A stretch of 64,000 nucleotides of DNA, taken from NCBI RefSeq assembly GCF_002286915.1, contig NZ_MVOG01000004.1, positions 1-64,000 on the forward strand. The letters run 5' to 3'. Of this stretch, positions 55,517 through 64,000 are shown piece by piece. A program made the position numbers and the translations under genes. The notes beneath the pieces are model-generated. The model was not told the origin of the DNA. It made no database searches and saw nothing but the letters and a program-made list of their open reading frames with translations. The first letter of the stretch is position 1, and the number at the start of each line of letters is the position of its first letter. Source of the DNA: Bifidobacterium italicum. Lineage in GTDB: Bacteria; Actinomycetota; Actinomycetes; Actinomycetales; Bifidobacteriaceae.

Positions 55517-55572
55517 GACCTCCTGTCGCGCGTGCGATTCCCGATCGGGGATTGTGCGCGCGACAGGAGGTC
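55517..55572. terminator. Terminator after the GH101 gene
   Basis: Perfect 16-bp arms (55517-55532 and 55557-55572); the loop folds into a further short stem around CCGATCGG. Confidence 0.85.
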
Positions 55573-55713
55573 GATTTGCTCCTACGAGAGATGCTCATGC
55601 GGTTCCATGTCGGACATCGTAGACCGCAACCGCAAGTCTTGCGTCCGATCGTGTCGCCGACCATGTGCGTTGTATCCTGGATCCAGCTGTTGGCTATGAG
55701 GGGAAGGTGTTCC

Positions 55714-56127
55714 ATGACGGATGAAGCGAATGAGCTGAGACTGATTCGCGTGGTCGGCGCGGCGATCGTCAAGGACGGCAAGGTGCTGTGCGCGCAAAGA
55801 GGCGTGGGGAAGTCGCTCGCCGGATACTGGGAGTTTCCCGGCGGCAAGATCGAAGCGGGCGAGACGCCGCCGCAGGCGCTCCGACGTGAGATCGAGGAGG
55901 AACTGCTGTGCGAGATCGACGTCGGCAAGGAGATCTGCACAAGCGACCACCTCTACGACTTCGGCAGGGTGGAGCTGACGACCTTCCTGTGCCATCTGAT
56001 CGAAGGCATGCCTGTGCTGACCGAGCATGAACGCATCGAATGGATGAATCCGGCCGATATGCCGCAACTCAACTGGGCGCCGGTCGACCACGACGCGGTG
56101 GAACGTATCGCGAAAATGGCGTTGTGA
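55714..56127 (+). CDS. Nudix hydrolase (MutT-like)
   Basis: 137 residues. The Nudix box is G44-x5-E50-x7-R58-E59-I-E-E-E, with Leu in place of the last Gly. EFPGGKIEAGE and the N-terminus VVGAAIVKDGKVLCAQR match MutT-type 8-oxo-dGTP pyrophosphatases. The start follows GGGGAAGG. Only 55 bases separate its stop from the likely original start of the helicase gene, so both may share a transcript. Confidence 0.9.
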   Translation: MTDEANELRLIRVVGAAIVKDGKVLCAQRGVGKSLAGYWEFPGGKIEAGETPPQALRREIEEELLCEIDVGKEICTSDHLYDFGRVELTTFLCHLIEGMPVLTEHERIEWMNPADMPQLNWAPVDHDAVERIAKMAL

Positions 56128-56284
56128 CCGCATGGTCGGCGAACGTATTCATCATTGATCATCACATGATTGGGAAGGGAACATGCAAAGCGGCATGTAA
56201 GAAGCGATTGCTCAGGAAACGCAGACGGTTCACGGTGGCCGAAGCGACTTCGATACAAGCATCATCGATGGCGTACTGAGCGGG

Positions 56285-59200
56285 TTGATACGGCAGGATA
56301 ACTCCGCCGAGGAGCGTTTCGTACCCAGACTCATCTCGAACCAGCCGGGAAGCACAATGGGTGACGCGATCCGTGAAGAGCTCAGGGAAAGCGAATCCTT
56401 CGACATCTCGGTGGCGTTCGTCAGCGAGAACGCGTTGAAATCGATGTATCAGGCGTTCGTCGACCATGCGGACAGGAGCAGGCGCCGCAACCGCATCATC
56501 ACGTCGACGAAGGGGTATTTCAACGATCCGAAGGCGTTCAAGGAGCTAATGAAGCTGCAGCGGGACGCCAATGTGGAAGTGCTTATCTGGGAGCGTCCGG
56601 GCGGCGTGAAATCGGAAGATGAGGTCGTGCAGGACCAGCCGTTCCATCCGAAGGGGTATCTGTTCACGCGCCGCATGGATCAAGGCCGCGCCTACTACAA
56701 CCTGTACGTCGGAAGCTCGAACCTGACCTCCTTCGCATTGCAGACCCAACGTGAATGGAATCTGCGTGTCTCGTCGACCGGCGAAGCGCAGCTCATCGAG
56801 CAGGTCAGGGACGAGCTGGACGAGCAGGTGCGTCAATCTGTTCCGCTCACTGATGCGTGGCTTGCCGAATATGAGGAGGAATTCAAGCATCGCACGCCTC
56901 CACGTACGCAGATCCTCCAACAGTTGCGTGAGGAGAAGATCGAGCCGAACGCGATGCAGTGCGAGGCGCTCGCGAACATCCAACAGCTGCGCGACGACGG
57001 CGCGCGCCGTGCCATCGTCATCTCTGCGACGGGCACCGGCAAGACTTATCTTTCCGCATTCGATGTCCGGGCGTTCCAGCCGAGGCGCATGCTGTACGTC
57101 GCCAATCGCGACACGATCCTCAAAGCCGCACGCGAATCATATCAACGCGTGCTTGGCTGCGATGAGAGCGAACTCGGTCTGCTCACCGGCAACAGCAAGC
57201 AGCAGGACGCGAAGTATGTGTTCGCGTCCGTGGACACGCTGCGCCGCCATATGAGGGAATGGTACGAGCCGGACGATTTCGACTATGTGCTCATCGATGA
57301 GGCGCACCATTCCGGCGCAGACAACTATCGTTCAGTCATCGACTACTTCTCTAAGGCCGGATTTATGCTCGGCATGACGGCGACGCCGGAGAGGACCGAT
57401 AACTTCGACATCTTCTCGCTGTTCGACCACAACATCGCCTATGAGATTCGCCTACAGAAGGCGCTTGACGAGAACATGCTCTGCCCATTCCATTACTACG
57501 GCGTGCACGAATTTCTGGGTACGGATGGCACGCGTATCGATTCGGCCGAGGGAATCTCGAAGAAGGACAGGCAGTGGATGCAGGCTTCGCTCGAGGAATT
57601 GACCGAGCCGGATCGTGTGCGTTACATCATCCGCAAGCTCGAGCAGTACGGATCGTACGATGAGAAGGTGACGGGACTCGTGTTCTGCTCACGAATCGAA
57701 GAGGCGGAACGACTGTCCGAGCTGTTCAACCAGGAGACCAATCAGCAGGCTGAGCGCCCTTACCGAACAGTCGCGATCAGTGGCAACACTTCAGCGAAAC
57801 GAGTGGAGAAAGCGGTCAGCCAACTGGAATCCGGCGACCTCGACTACATCTTCACCGTCGACAAATTCAATGAGGGCATCGACATTCCTGCGATCAACCA
57901 GATCGTGATGCTGCGCAACACCCAATCCAGCATCGTGTTCACGCAGCAGCTGGGACGAGGCTTGCGCAAATTCCCGCACAAGACCTGCGTCACCGTCATC
58001 GATTTCATCGGCAACTATCAGAACAACTACCTCATCCCGGTCGCGCTGTATGGCAATGCCGGCGACAGCGACATCGTACGCAAGAATCTGCAGCGGGAGG
58101 CGATCGGCCTGTCGTCGATCAGCTTCGATGAGATCTCGCGTCGGCAGGTGCTCGAATCGCTGGATACGGCATCGTGGTCCGATATGAAGATGCTGCGTGA
58201 CAAGTATGCGGTGATTCGCAACGAACTCGGTCGCGTGCCGATGTTGACGGACATCTATCGTCATGATCCGTCGCTGGTGATGACGATGGCGCAGAAGGGC
58301 AACAGCTATTACGAATTCGCGCGCGGTGCCGAAGCCGTGCTGTCGCGCAAGGAACACGATGAAGGATTCATGGATACGGTAGCTCAGGTTGGCGCACAAG
58401 GTGAACAGTGGCTCAAAATGGCCACAGAAGTGCTGTTGGTCGCCATACGTCCGCAGGAACTCGTCATCCTCGACGAATTGCTCATATCATGCATTGGCGG
58501 TACGGCATCACTGATTTCAGAGAATCAATTGAAGGAAGCGGTCGCGCAGCGGTTCCCAACGTCGTACCATACCGATGCCCAGTTCGAATCAGCGCTTCGT
58601 GTGCTCGATTGGTCGTTCTTCGATGGCCCCACGAAGAAATCGTATGGAGAGCGCGCGCTCATCGTACGTACAGCGGATGGCGTTGGTCTTGCGTCTGAGT
58701 TCGCGACGATGCTCAACGACAACGACACATTTCGTCGGTTCTTTGTCGACAATGTACGTACCGGTCTGAAACGATTCGGCGACCTCCTCGAAGAATCCGC
58801 GAAAACCGGACATTCCTTGCAGGATGACCGTGGATTCGTCTACGAACACCGATACAAGATGTTCGAAGTGGAACGCCTGCTCGCATGGCCCACGCAGATC
58901 AACGGCAGCAGTGTCGGCGGTTATCTCCTCCCCAAAGGCGGCAGCAGCATGCCGGTCTTCGTCAAATACGCGAACAGCCAGTACGCGGACCGTTTCCTCA
59001 ATCCACAGGAGATGCATTGGTTCAGCAAGGACAAACGCAGTTTCAAGTCGCGCGAGATCGAATGGATGGCGCAGGGGCAGGATGATACGGATTGGGCCGC
59101 GACGCATTTCATCCCGTTGTTCGTCATGCGCAAGGCGGACGCCGAGAAGCTCAAAATGTATTACTACGTCGGCCGTGTCGGGTCGTGCGCGAACATGCGT

Positions 59201-59317
59201 GAGACGACGCGCGACAACAATGGTGAGACGGTTCGGCTCGTCGAGATGGATCTGCGGCTCACGAAGCCGTTGAGTGCGGAGCTGTACCAGCACCTGACGG
59301 GCGGTGATGACGAATGA
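56285..59317 (+). CDS. PLD-nuclease / SF2 helicase fusion protein (DUF3427 type), start region damaged
   Basis: 1010 residues as given from TTG. Homology extends upstream: the frame is open back to a TAA at 56198-56200, and 15 bases before that an ATG (56183) with GGGAAGGGA lies in the same frame. The gene therefore appears to carry a nonsense codon at position 6, unless an internal start works. Domains: PLD-like nuclease with HPK at HPKGYLF and SSNLTS (about 120-150), SF2 helicase with Walker A SATGTGKT (about 247), DEAH, TATPERTD and motif VI QQLGRGLR, then a C-terminal DUF3427-like part. Such fusions occur in defence and restriction contexts; the biological role here is inferred. Confidence 0.85.
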   Translation: MIRQDNSAEERFVPRLISNQPGSTMGDAIREELRESESFDISVAFVSENALKSMYQAFVDHADRSRRRNRIITSTKGYFNDPKAFKELMKLQRDANVEVLIWERPGGVKSEDEVVQDQPFHPKGYLFTRRMDQGRAYYNLYVGSSNLTSFALQTQREWNLRVSSTGEAQLIEQVRDELDEQVRQSVPLTDAWLAEYEEEFKHRTPPRTQILQQLREEKIEPNAMQCEALANIQQLRDDGARRAIVISATGTGKTYLSAFDVRAFQPRRMLYVANRDTILKAARESYQRVLGCDESELGLLTGNSKQQDAKYVFASVDTLRRHMREWYEPDDFDYVLIDEAHHSGADNYRSVIDYFSKAGFMLGMTATPERTDNFDIFSLFDHNIAYEIRLQKALDENMLCPFHYYGVHEFLGTDGTRIDSAEGISKKDRQWMQASLEELTEPDRVRYIIRKLEQYGSYDEKVTGLVFCSRIEEAERLSELFNQETNQQAERPYRTVAISGNTSAKRVEKAVSQLESGDLDYIFTVDKFNEGIDIPAINQIVMLRNTQSSIVFTQQLGRGLRKFPHKTCVTVIDFIGNYQNNYLIPVALYGNAGDSDIVRKNLQREAIGLSSISFDEISRRQVLESLDTASWSDMKMLRDKYAVIRNELGRVPMLTDIYRHDPSLVMTMAQKGNSYYEFARGAEAVLSRKEHDEGFMDTVAQVGAQGEQWLKMATEVLLVAIRPQELVILDELLISCIGGTASLISENQLKEAVAQRFPTSYHTDAQFESALRVLDWSFFDGPTKKSYGERALIVRTADGVGLASEFATMLNDNDTFRRFFVDNVRTGLKRFGDLLEESAKTGHSLQDDRGFVYEHRYKMFEVERLLAWPTQINGSSVGGYLLPKGGSSMPVFVKYANSQYADRFLNPQEMHWFSKDKRSFKSREIEWMAQGQDDTDWAATHFIPLFVMRKADAEKLKMYYYVGRVGSCANMRETTRDNNGETVRLVEMDLRLTKPLSAELYQHLTGGDDE

Positions 59318-60017
59318 ATCATGGGAGCGCTATAGGCTGGCGGCATGAGCAAACCTGCGACGCGCGCGACAACGACGAAGGCGAATGGGGCGAAAGCGCC
59401 AAACATCGCGCGCTTTGAGCCTGCGGACCGGCTGCATGAGGCGCGATTGCAGTTGTTGGAACGGGAGAGTTCCTATGATTCCGCGCGCTTCTTCGACGAG
59501 AACGGGGAGGATCTCGACGCGCTGCTCGCGACGTTCCTGGACTGTGTGTTCGAACAATCCCAAGCGTCGTCGCTGACGCTTGATTGTGCGCACATCAGCC
59601 GCACGATGTTCGCGTCATGCGGCGTCGCGCAACTGCATGCGGTCGGCGCGGGATTCGCGGACTGCTTGCTCACGGGCTGCCGTTTCGAATCGTTCGCCGC
59701 GATGGAATCGTCGATGCGTTCGGTCGAGATGCGCGACTGCCACATCGGCTATCTCAATCTGCGCGACGCCAAATGGCGCGACGTGCGGTTCGTCGACTGC
59801 GTGATCGACGAATTCGACGCCTGTTTATGTTCAATGTTTCTTAGGCAGGTTGGGCAGTGTTTTCCCGCGGTTTGGGCTGCTGGTTTCCCGCAGTGTTGGC
59901 ACTGTGTGGACCGGTGGCTTGTATAAGGAAGGCATCGGACCGCCGAACCTGTATATTCCCGGGTTGTAACACCAATTCTGACCGGTTGCTGCCGGTCTGG
60001 CCCGGGAGGAAAGGAAC

Positions 60018-61493
60018 ATGGCGATTGCGATGCCTATACAGCAGGATATTAGACGACGCGACCGGCAGGGCATGCCGCATGCGCGGATCGCGAGGGAGCT
60101 CGGCGTGGACCGTGGCACGGTCGCCAAGTACGCGCGGCAGGAGGACTGTTCCCCCAAACCGAGAAAGGACAGGAGGTTCGGGCGTAAGACGGATGCGTTC
60201 GAGCATGTGATCGACCAATGGTTGGAGGCGGACCGGATGATGCCGCGCAAGCAGCGGCATACGGCCAGGCGGGTGTTCGACCGGCTGGTGGCCGAACACG
60301 GGTTCGACGGCTCGTACAGCGGGGTGCGCCGCTATGTGAAGGCCTGGCGCGAGGCGAACCGGGAAGTCTCGGACGGCTATCTGCGGCTTTGCTGGGATCC
60401 GGGCGTGATGCAGGTCGATTTCGGCGTCGCGCTGGCCGACGTGGCCGGTCGGGAGCACACGGTGCATCTGCTGGTGGCCACGATGCCGTACTCCAACATG
60501 AGGATGGCGGTGGCGATGCCGGGCGAGAACGCCGAATGCCTGTGCCAGGGCCTGTCGATGGTGTTCGAGCGCATGGGCGGGGTTCCCGCGGTGCTGGTGA
60601 TGGACAACGCCACCGGCGCCGGACGGCGCGGCCGCAACGGCGAGGTGACGCTCACGCGCGTGTTCGCCTCGTTCGTCTCGCATCATCGCATGGAGGTGCG
60701 TTTCTGCAACCCGTACTCGGGCAACGAGAAGGGCAACGTGCAGAACGCGGTCGGCTACCTGAGGCGCAACCTCATGGTACCCAAGCCGCATGCCGAATCG
60801 TTCGGGCAGCTCTCGCGCCTGCTGATGGAACGCTGCGAGGAACTGGCCCGGGCCTGCCCGTGCCCGGCCGATCCGGCCGTGAGCGTGGCCGAACGCTTCG
60901 CGCGCGACAGGGACGCGCTCATGGCGCTGCCGTCCATGGCGTTCGACGCGGTGTCCTGGCATACGCGCAAGAGCGACAAGTACGGCCGTGTCGAGTTCGG
61001 AACGAACCATTACCACGCCGGGGGCCGCTGGGCGCGCAGGAACGTGCTGGTGGCGGCCCGATGGGACAGCGTGACGCTGCACGACCCCGATGACGACGCC
61101 GAGATCGCCGCCTACCCGCGCGCATACGGCACGACGGTCTCGATGCGCGACCCGGCCCTGGTCGTCCACCAGCTCGCCGCCAGACCCAGGGCATGGGGCG
61201 AAAGCGAGATCCGCGCCGACATGCCCGCCCCCGTGCGTCGATGGCTCGACTCGCGCGACCCCGACGATCTGGCCGCCAGCCTCAGGGCCATCAGCGCCGC
61301 ATGCCGCGACGCGTCCTTCGACGCGGTCGCCAGGGCCGCGGCCGGCCTCATCGAAACACATGAACCCGAACGTCTGCACGCCCATGAGCTGACGCCCACC
61401 GCCAGACGGCTCGACCAGGGTGAACGCATGCCCGACACCGACCAACCCGACCTGAGCCACTACGACCTGTTCCTCGGCGACGACGAACGATGA
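60018..61493 (+). CDS. istA: IS21-family transposase IstA
   Basis: 491 residues, with GGAGGAAAGG before the ATG. An N-terminal helix-turn-helix (ARIARELGVDRGTVAKYAR) is followed by a DDE catalytic core: Asp in VMQVDFG, Asp in VLVMDNAT and Glu in SGNEKGNVQNAV. Its last bases overlap istB by 4 (ATGA), the standard IS21 arrangement. The gene appears intact. Confidence 0.95.
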   Translation: MAIAMPIQQDIRRRDRQGMPHARIARELGVDRGTVAKYARQEDCSPKPRKDRRFGRKTDAFEHVIDQWLEADRMMPRKQRHTARRVFDRLVAEHGFDGSYSGVRRYVKAWREANREVSDGYLRLCWDPGVMQVDFGVALADVAGREHTVHLLVATMPYSNMRMAVAMPGENAECLCQGLSMVFERMGGVPAVLVMDNATGAGRRGRNGEVTLTRVFASFVSHHRMEVRFCNPYSGNEKGNVQNAVGYLRRNLMVPKPHAESFGQLSRLLMERCEELARACPCPADPAVSVAERFARDRDALMALPSMAFDAVSWHTRKSDKYGRVEFGTNHYHAGGRWARRNVLVAARWDSVTLHDPDDDAEIAAYPRAYGTTVSMRDPALVVHQLAARPRAWGESEIRADMPAPVRRWLDSRDPDDLAASLRAISAACRDASFDAVARAAAGLIETHEPERLHAHELTPTARRLDQGERMPDTDQPDLSHYDLFLGDDER

Positions 61494-62289
61494 ACGACAA
61501 GGAGCACCAAACGATGAACACCGCGCCCACGACCGGCGGCAAACGACGACGCGCCACCACCCTCGCCCAGCAGGAACGCATCATGGACATGGCCACCGGC
61601 CTGCCGATGACCAAAGACGTGCTGCGCGAGATCATGGCCGACGCCACGGGCGCCAACCTCGACCTGATCGAACGATGGTTCGGCCTCGAACTCGAGCAGC
61701 GCGCCCGCTCACGCAAGGCCCGGCTCCTGCGCCAAGCCGGCTTCCCCACGGCCAAGACCCTCGACGACTACGACTGGAGCCGCCTGAGAATGCCGGCCGA
61801 CTGGAACCGAGCCCAGCTCGAAACCCTCGAGTTCATCGACCACGCCGAGGACCTCGTCCTCTACGGCAACGTCGGATGCGGCAAGACCCACCTGGCATGC
61901 GCCATCGGCCGGCTCGCGCGCCTCAACGACATCCCCGTGCGCTTCTTCACCGCCACAAGCCTGCTCATGCGGCTACGCCGCGCCAAGGAGGACCACAGAC
62001 TCGACCACGAACTCGCCTCCATCGGCAAGGCCCGGCTGCTGATCATCGACGAATTCGGCTACAGCCCGGCGACGAGGAAGGAAGCCGCCTGCTCTTCCAG
62101 ATCATCTCCGACAGCTACGAGACAAGGAGCGTCATCTACACCACCAACATCGAATTCAGCGGCTGGGGACGCATCCTGGGCGACGCCAACATGGCCGCCG
62201 CCCTCATCGACCGCACCGTCCACCACGGCAGACTCATCAGATTCCAAGGCGAATCCTACCGAAGCCAACACGCGCTCATGACCAAATAA
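61490..62289 (+). pseudogene. istB: IS21-family helper ATPase IstB, frameshifted
   Basis: AAA+ helper that delivers target DNA to IstA. Walker A is GNVGCGKTHLA and Walker B LLIIDEFGY. Just after Walker B, near 62061-62064, the frame is lost: the family sequence continues in another frame (SRLLFQIISDSYETRSVIYT, then SGWGRILGDANMAAALIDR) to a stop at 62287-62289. One missing base explains it. A product from the first frame alone would lack the C-terminal third of the AAA+ core. Confidence 0.9.
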
Positions 62290-62701
62290 CCAAACCCGCG
62301 GCCCGATACCGACCACCAAGCCGAAACCACCGCCACAAGTGCGGAAAACTAGTGACCACAATGCGGAACACAACTTGCCCAAACACAGACGCCGTCGGCG
62401 CGCAGCTGAACCGCGTGGCTTTTTCCGGGCACGCGTATCGAATCGATCAGTCTGCAGTATGCCACAGTCAGCGATGTCGATCTGCGCGGCGCACAACTAC
62501 GCCGTATTGAGCGTGTGGAATACCTTCGCGGAACCACGATGTCGCTCGACCAGATCGCCGACCTCGCCGCCGCGTTCGCTGCGAGCCTCCGCATCCGCAC
62601 AGATTGAAATCCAGTCGCCCCCACCACTTGTTTTGTTGTGATTGTTTTCGAAGTTGCAGTCAGGCCTCGTGTCGTGTTGTACGATAGAACGTAGTGTCAC
62701 G

Positions 62702-62724
62702 TATAAACGTAAAACACGTTTATA
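62702..62724 (+). promoter_or_regulatory. Palindromic site just upstream of the ATPase gene
   Basis: TATAAACGT, 5 bases, ACGTTTATA: a perfect 9-bp inverted repeat ending 5 bases before the AAAGGAGG ribosome site. It could be an operator. TACGAT at about 62681 may be the -10 of the upstream promoter. Confidence 0.55.
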
Positions 62725-62742
62725 AATGCAAAGGAGGCGGAT

Positions 62743-63954
62743 GTGAAAATCGTCACGATGAGGGCGAAGGGGCTTAAGCTCTTTTCCGCTGATTGGACTT
62801 CCATCGATCTGTATGCAACTGGGCGTGTGAGCGGTGATGATACGGGGACAAGGAGATTCAGTGGCCCTGGAGCATCCGTGGCATCCCAGACAGTTGTGGC
62901 GTTCGCCGGTCTCAACGCCACTGGTAAAAGTACCACGTTGCGTCTTCTGTCCCTTGCCAGCCAAATGGTTATTGGTACAGCTCTCAATGATGGCACCTGT
63001 GTGGCAGTTGCGAAACTTCTGGAAGAGTCCGGCCTCGATCTGCAAATAGTGCTTGAGCATGCAGGCGAGTGGTATCTTCTGGAATCCCATGTGGACTCCA
63101 TGGGGAATCTGTGGAGAGAGCCAACCTCTGCCGATACTCAGTCCCCCTTCCGTTTTGGATCCGAAACGTTGTGGCAACATCGAGGCAGACGAATCAGCAA
63201 AAAGGAATTGGCTGATGTTGACGCTTTCCGGAGCCATTGTGAGATCATGCGTACAAGGGGCGAACTCAGCAAGGATCTTGCAGTCGCTCTGGGGCGGAAC
63301 CGTTCCATCGTCACCCTGCTGCGCGATGATGGCGCGCGTGGTCTTGGAATGGGCTACTACGATAGTTCTTTGAACATTCCGGTGCCGATGAGTCCGATAC
63401 CGACCCAGGTGGTCAGGTTCTTCGATAACACGGTGGAGCATCTCGATCTTGATGGGGAGAACGTCTTCCATGTCAAATTCGCAGGTGAGGAGCGTTCCTA
63501 TGACGTGTCTCCGATGGATTTGCCCCTACTCCTCAGTTCCGGCACGATGCGTGGATCTCAGATCATGCAGATGGTCATCAGCGTGCTGATGCATGGAGAC
63601 ATGCTGCTTGTTGACGAATTGGAGAATAGTCTGAACAAACGTCTTATACAGACCATTTTTGATTTGTTTACCAGTCAGGTGACCAATCCTCACGGCGCAT
63701 GCCTGATTTTCACCACGCATTATCCGGAGTTATTGGATTACCTCGATCGGACGGACTGCATATATTTCATGAGGCGTATGAAAAACGGCAAGGTTGATGC
63801 CAGCAAATTGTCTGATTTGGAACCGCGCTACGATATCAAGCGTAGCGAAATGTTCCTGTCGAACCAGTTTGGCGCCACGGCTCCCAAAGCCGCTGAAATC
63901 ATGATGTTGCGGAACTATATCACCCACAGGCTCTCTGCGGATTCGGGGCAGTGA
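62743..63954 (+). CDS. AAA/ABC-type ATPase, possible defence-system component
   Basis: 403 residues from GTG, with AAAGGAGG 5 bases upstream. Walker A is FAGLNATGKSTTLRL (about 52-66), Walker B MLLVDELENSLN (about 287-298), followed by FTTHYPELLDYL, the His-containing switch. This matches the AAA_15/AAA_21 (RecF/OLD-like) ATPases found with TOPRIM or RloB-type partners in abortive-infection systems. GC is lower than average and the gene overlaps the next start by one base. The partner is cut off, so the system cannot be named. Confidence 0.8.
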   Translation: MKIVTMRAKGLKLFSADWTSIDLYATGRVSGDDTGTRRFSGPGASVASQTVVAFAGLNATGKSTTLRLLSLASQMVIGTALNDGTCVAVAKLLEESGLDLQIVLEHAGEWYLLESHVDSMGNLWREPTSADTQSPFRFGSETLWQHRGRRISKKELADVDAFRSHCEIMRTRGELSKDLAVALGRNRSIVTLLRDDGARGLGMGYYDSSLNIPVPMSPIPTQVVRFFDNTVEHLDLDGENVFHVKFAGEERSYDVSPMDLPLLLSSGTMRGSQIMQMVISVLMHGDMLLVDELENSLNKRLIQTIFDLFTSQVTNPHGACLIFTTHYPELLDYLDRTDCIYFMRRMKNGKVDASKLSDLEPRYDIKRSEMFLSNQFGATAPKAAEIMMLRNYITHRLSADSGQ

Positions 63955-64000
63955 TGAGCGGTGCTTTCGATCCCGAATGTCTGCGGAACGCGAGGATTGC
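63954..64000 (+). CDS. Start of a gene coupled to the ATPase (truncated by window end)
   Basis: TGATG overlap: the ATG at 63954 shares its A with the ATPase stop. Only MSGAFDPECLRNARI is visible. Coupling implies that it works with the ATPase; no family can be assigned from 15 residues. Confidence 0.6.
   Translation, partial: MSGAFDPECLRNARI

Larger units (their letters stand above)
59822..62387 (+). mobile_element. IS21-family insertion sequence (2566 bp)
   Basis: The element begins TGTTTATG and ends AACACA (TGT...ACA ends) between two copies of GACGCC, a 6-bp target duplication at 59816-59821 and 62388-62393. It carries istA and a frameshifted istB. Near each end are two copies of a TTYCCGC-type motif (59861 and 59884 on the left; complements at 62363 and 62341 on the right), spaced 22-23 bases as in the multiple terminal repeats of IS21 elements. 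Confidence 0.9.
59345..62607 (+). pseudogene. Pentapeptide-repeat protein gene split by an IS21-family element
   Basis: The 5' part (59345-59821) encodes 159 residues with pentapeptide-like repeats (CVFEQSQASSLTLDCAHI; FADCLLTGCRFESF; VRFVDCVIDEFDA). The 3' part (62388-62607) resumes with GACGCC, the duplicated target, and continues in frame as VGAQLNRVAFSG. One extra base in GGG at 62427-62429 then shifts the frame; without it the protein runs on as TRIESISLQYATVSDVDLRG to a stop at 62605-62607. The restored protein would have about 229 residues. Pentapeptide proteins form beta-helices, some mimicking DNA; function here unknown. Confidence 0.85.

Noticed and set aside
59345-59926. A 193-residue complete pentapeptide protein.
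   Set aside because: Its last 34 codons are read from the left end of the IS element and are not part of the original gene.

Overview
The window looks like a chromosomal segment of a high-GC Bifidobacterium, most similar in gene content to mucin- and milk-glycan-degrading species such as B. bifidum or relatives from primates. This rests on the strong G+C bias, the order ftsX / CHAP-domain hydrolase / smpB, and a lacto-N-biosidase of the LnbB type, a GH101 endo-alpha-N-acetylgalactosaminidase and a sialidase, all surface-anchored. Species cannot be fixed by eye.

Layout. 1-12.1 kb: end of ftsX, a secreted coiled-coil CHAP hydrolase, smpB, an amino-acid ABC transporter with two tandem paralogous binding lipoproteins, glmS, a pseudouridine synthase, a small membrane protein and a sugar-binding lipoprotein. 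12.1-18.2 kb: coaX (minus strand) and a five-gene oligopeptide ABC operon. 18.2-21.1 kb: cysteine/homocysteine metabolism (CBS-type enzyme, a 44-residue protein, a gamma-type enzyme). 21.1-27 kb: recQ, two acetyltransferases, an AlkD-like protein, small orphan genes, a 4 x 23 bp tandem repeat and a MITE-like inverted repeat.

27.2-35.9 kb is a sortase-dependent pilus locus: a large LPLTG tip/adhesin (minus), an AgrC/AgrA-like two-component system (minus), the major pilin (plus) and a class C sortase (plus). 36-55.5 kb is a glycan-foraging block: GH33 sialidase, a right-handed beta-helix enzyme resembling GH136, a GH20 LnbB-like lacto-N-biosidase and a GH101 O-glycanase. All four carry a C-terminal LAxTG-like motif, membrane helix and basic tail. 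Together they would bind mucin or milk glycans, remove sialic acid, and release lacto-N-biose (type 1 chains) and galacto-N-biose (core 1 O-glycans).

Between the GH20 and GH101 genes (45.5-50.4 kb) lies a lower-GC patch of short genes and wreckage: small membrane proteins, secreted Cys-containing peptides translationally coupled to them, an amidase-domain fragment and a gene with two frameshifts. This is the least explained part of the window. 55.7-64 kb holds a Nudix hydrolase, a PLD/SF2 (DUF3427-type) helicase with a stop codon just after its best start, a pentapeptide-repeat gene split by an IS21-family element with a 6-bp target duplication, and an AAA/ABC-type ATPase with a coupled partner running off the window (possible defence pair). 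I found no tRNA, rRNA or CRISPR array.
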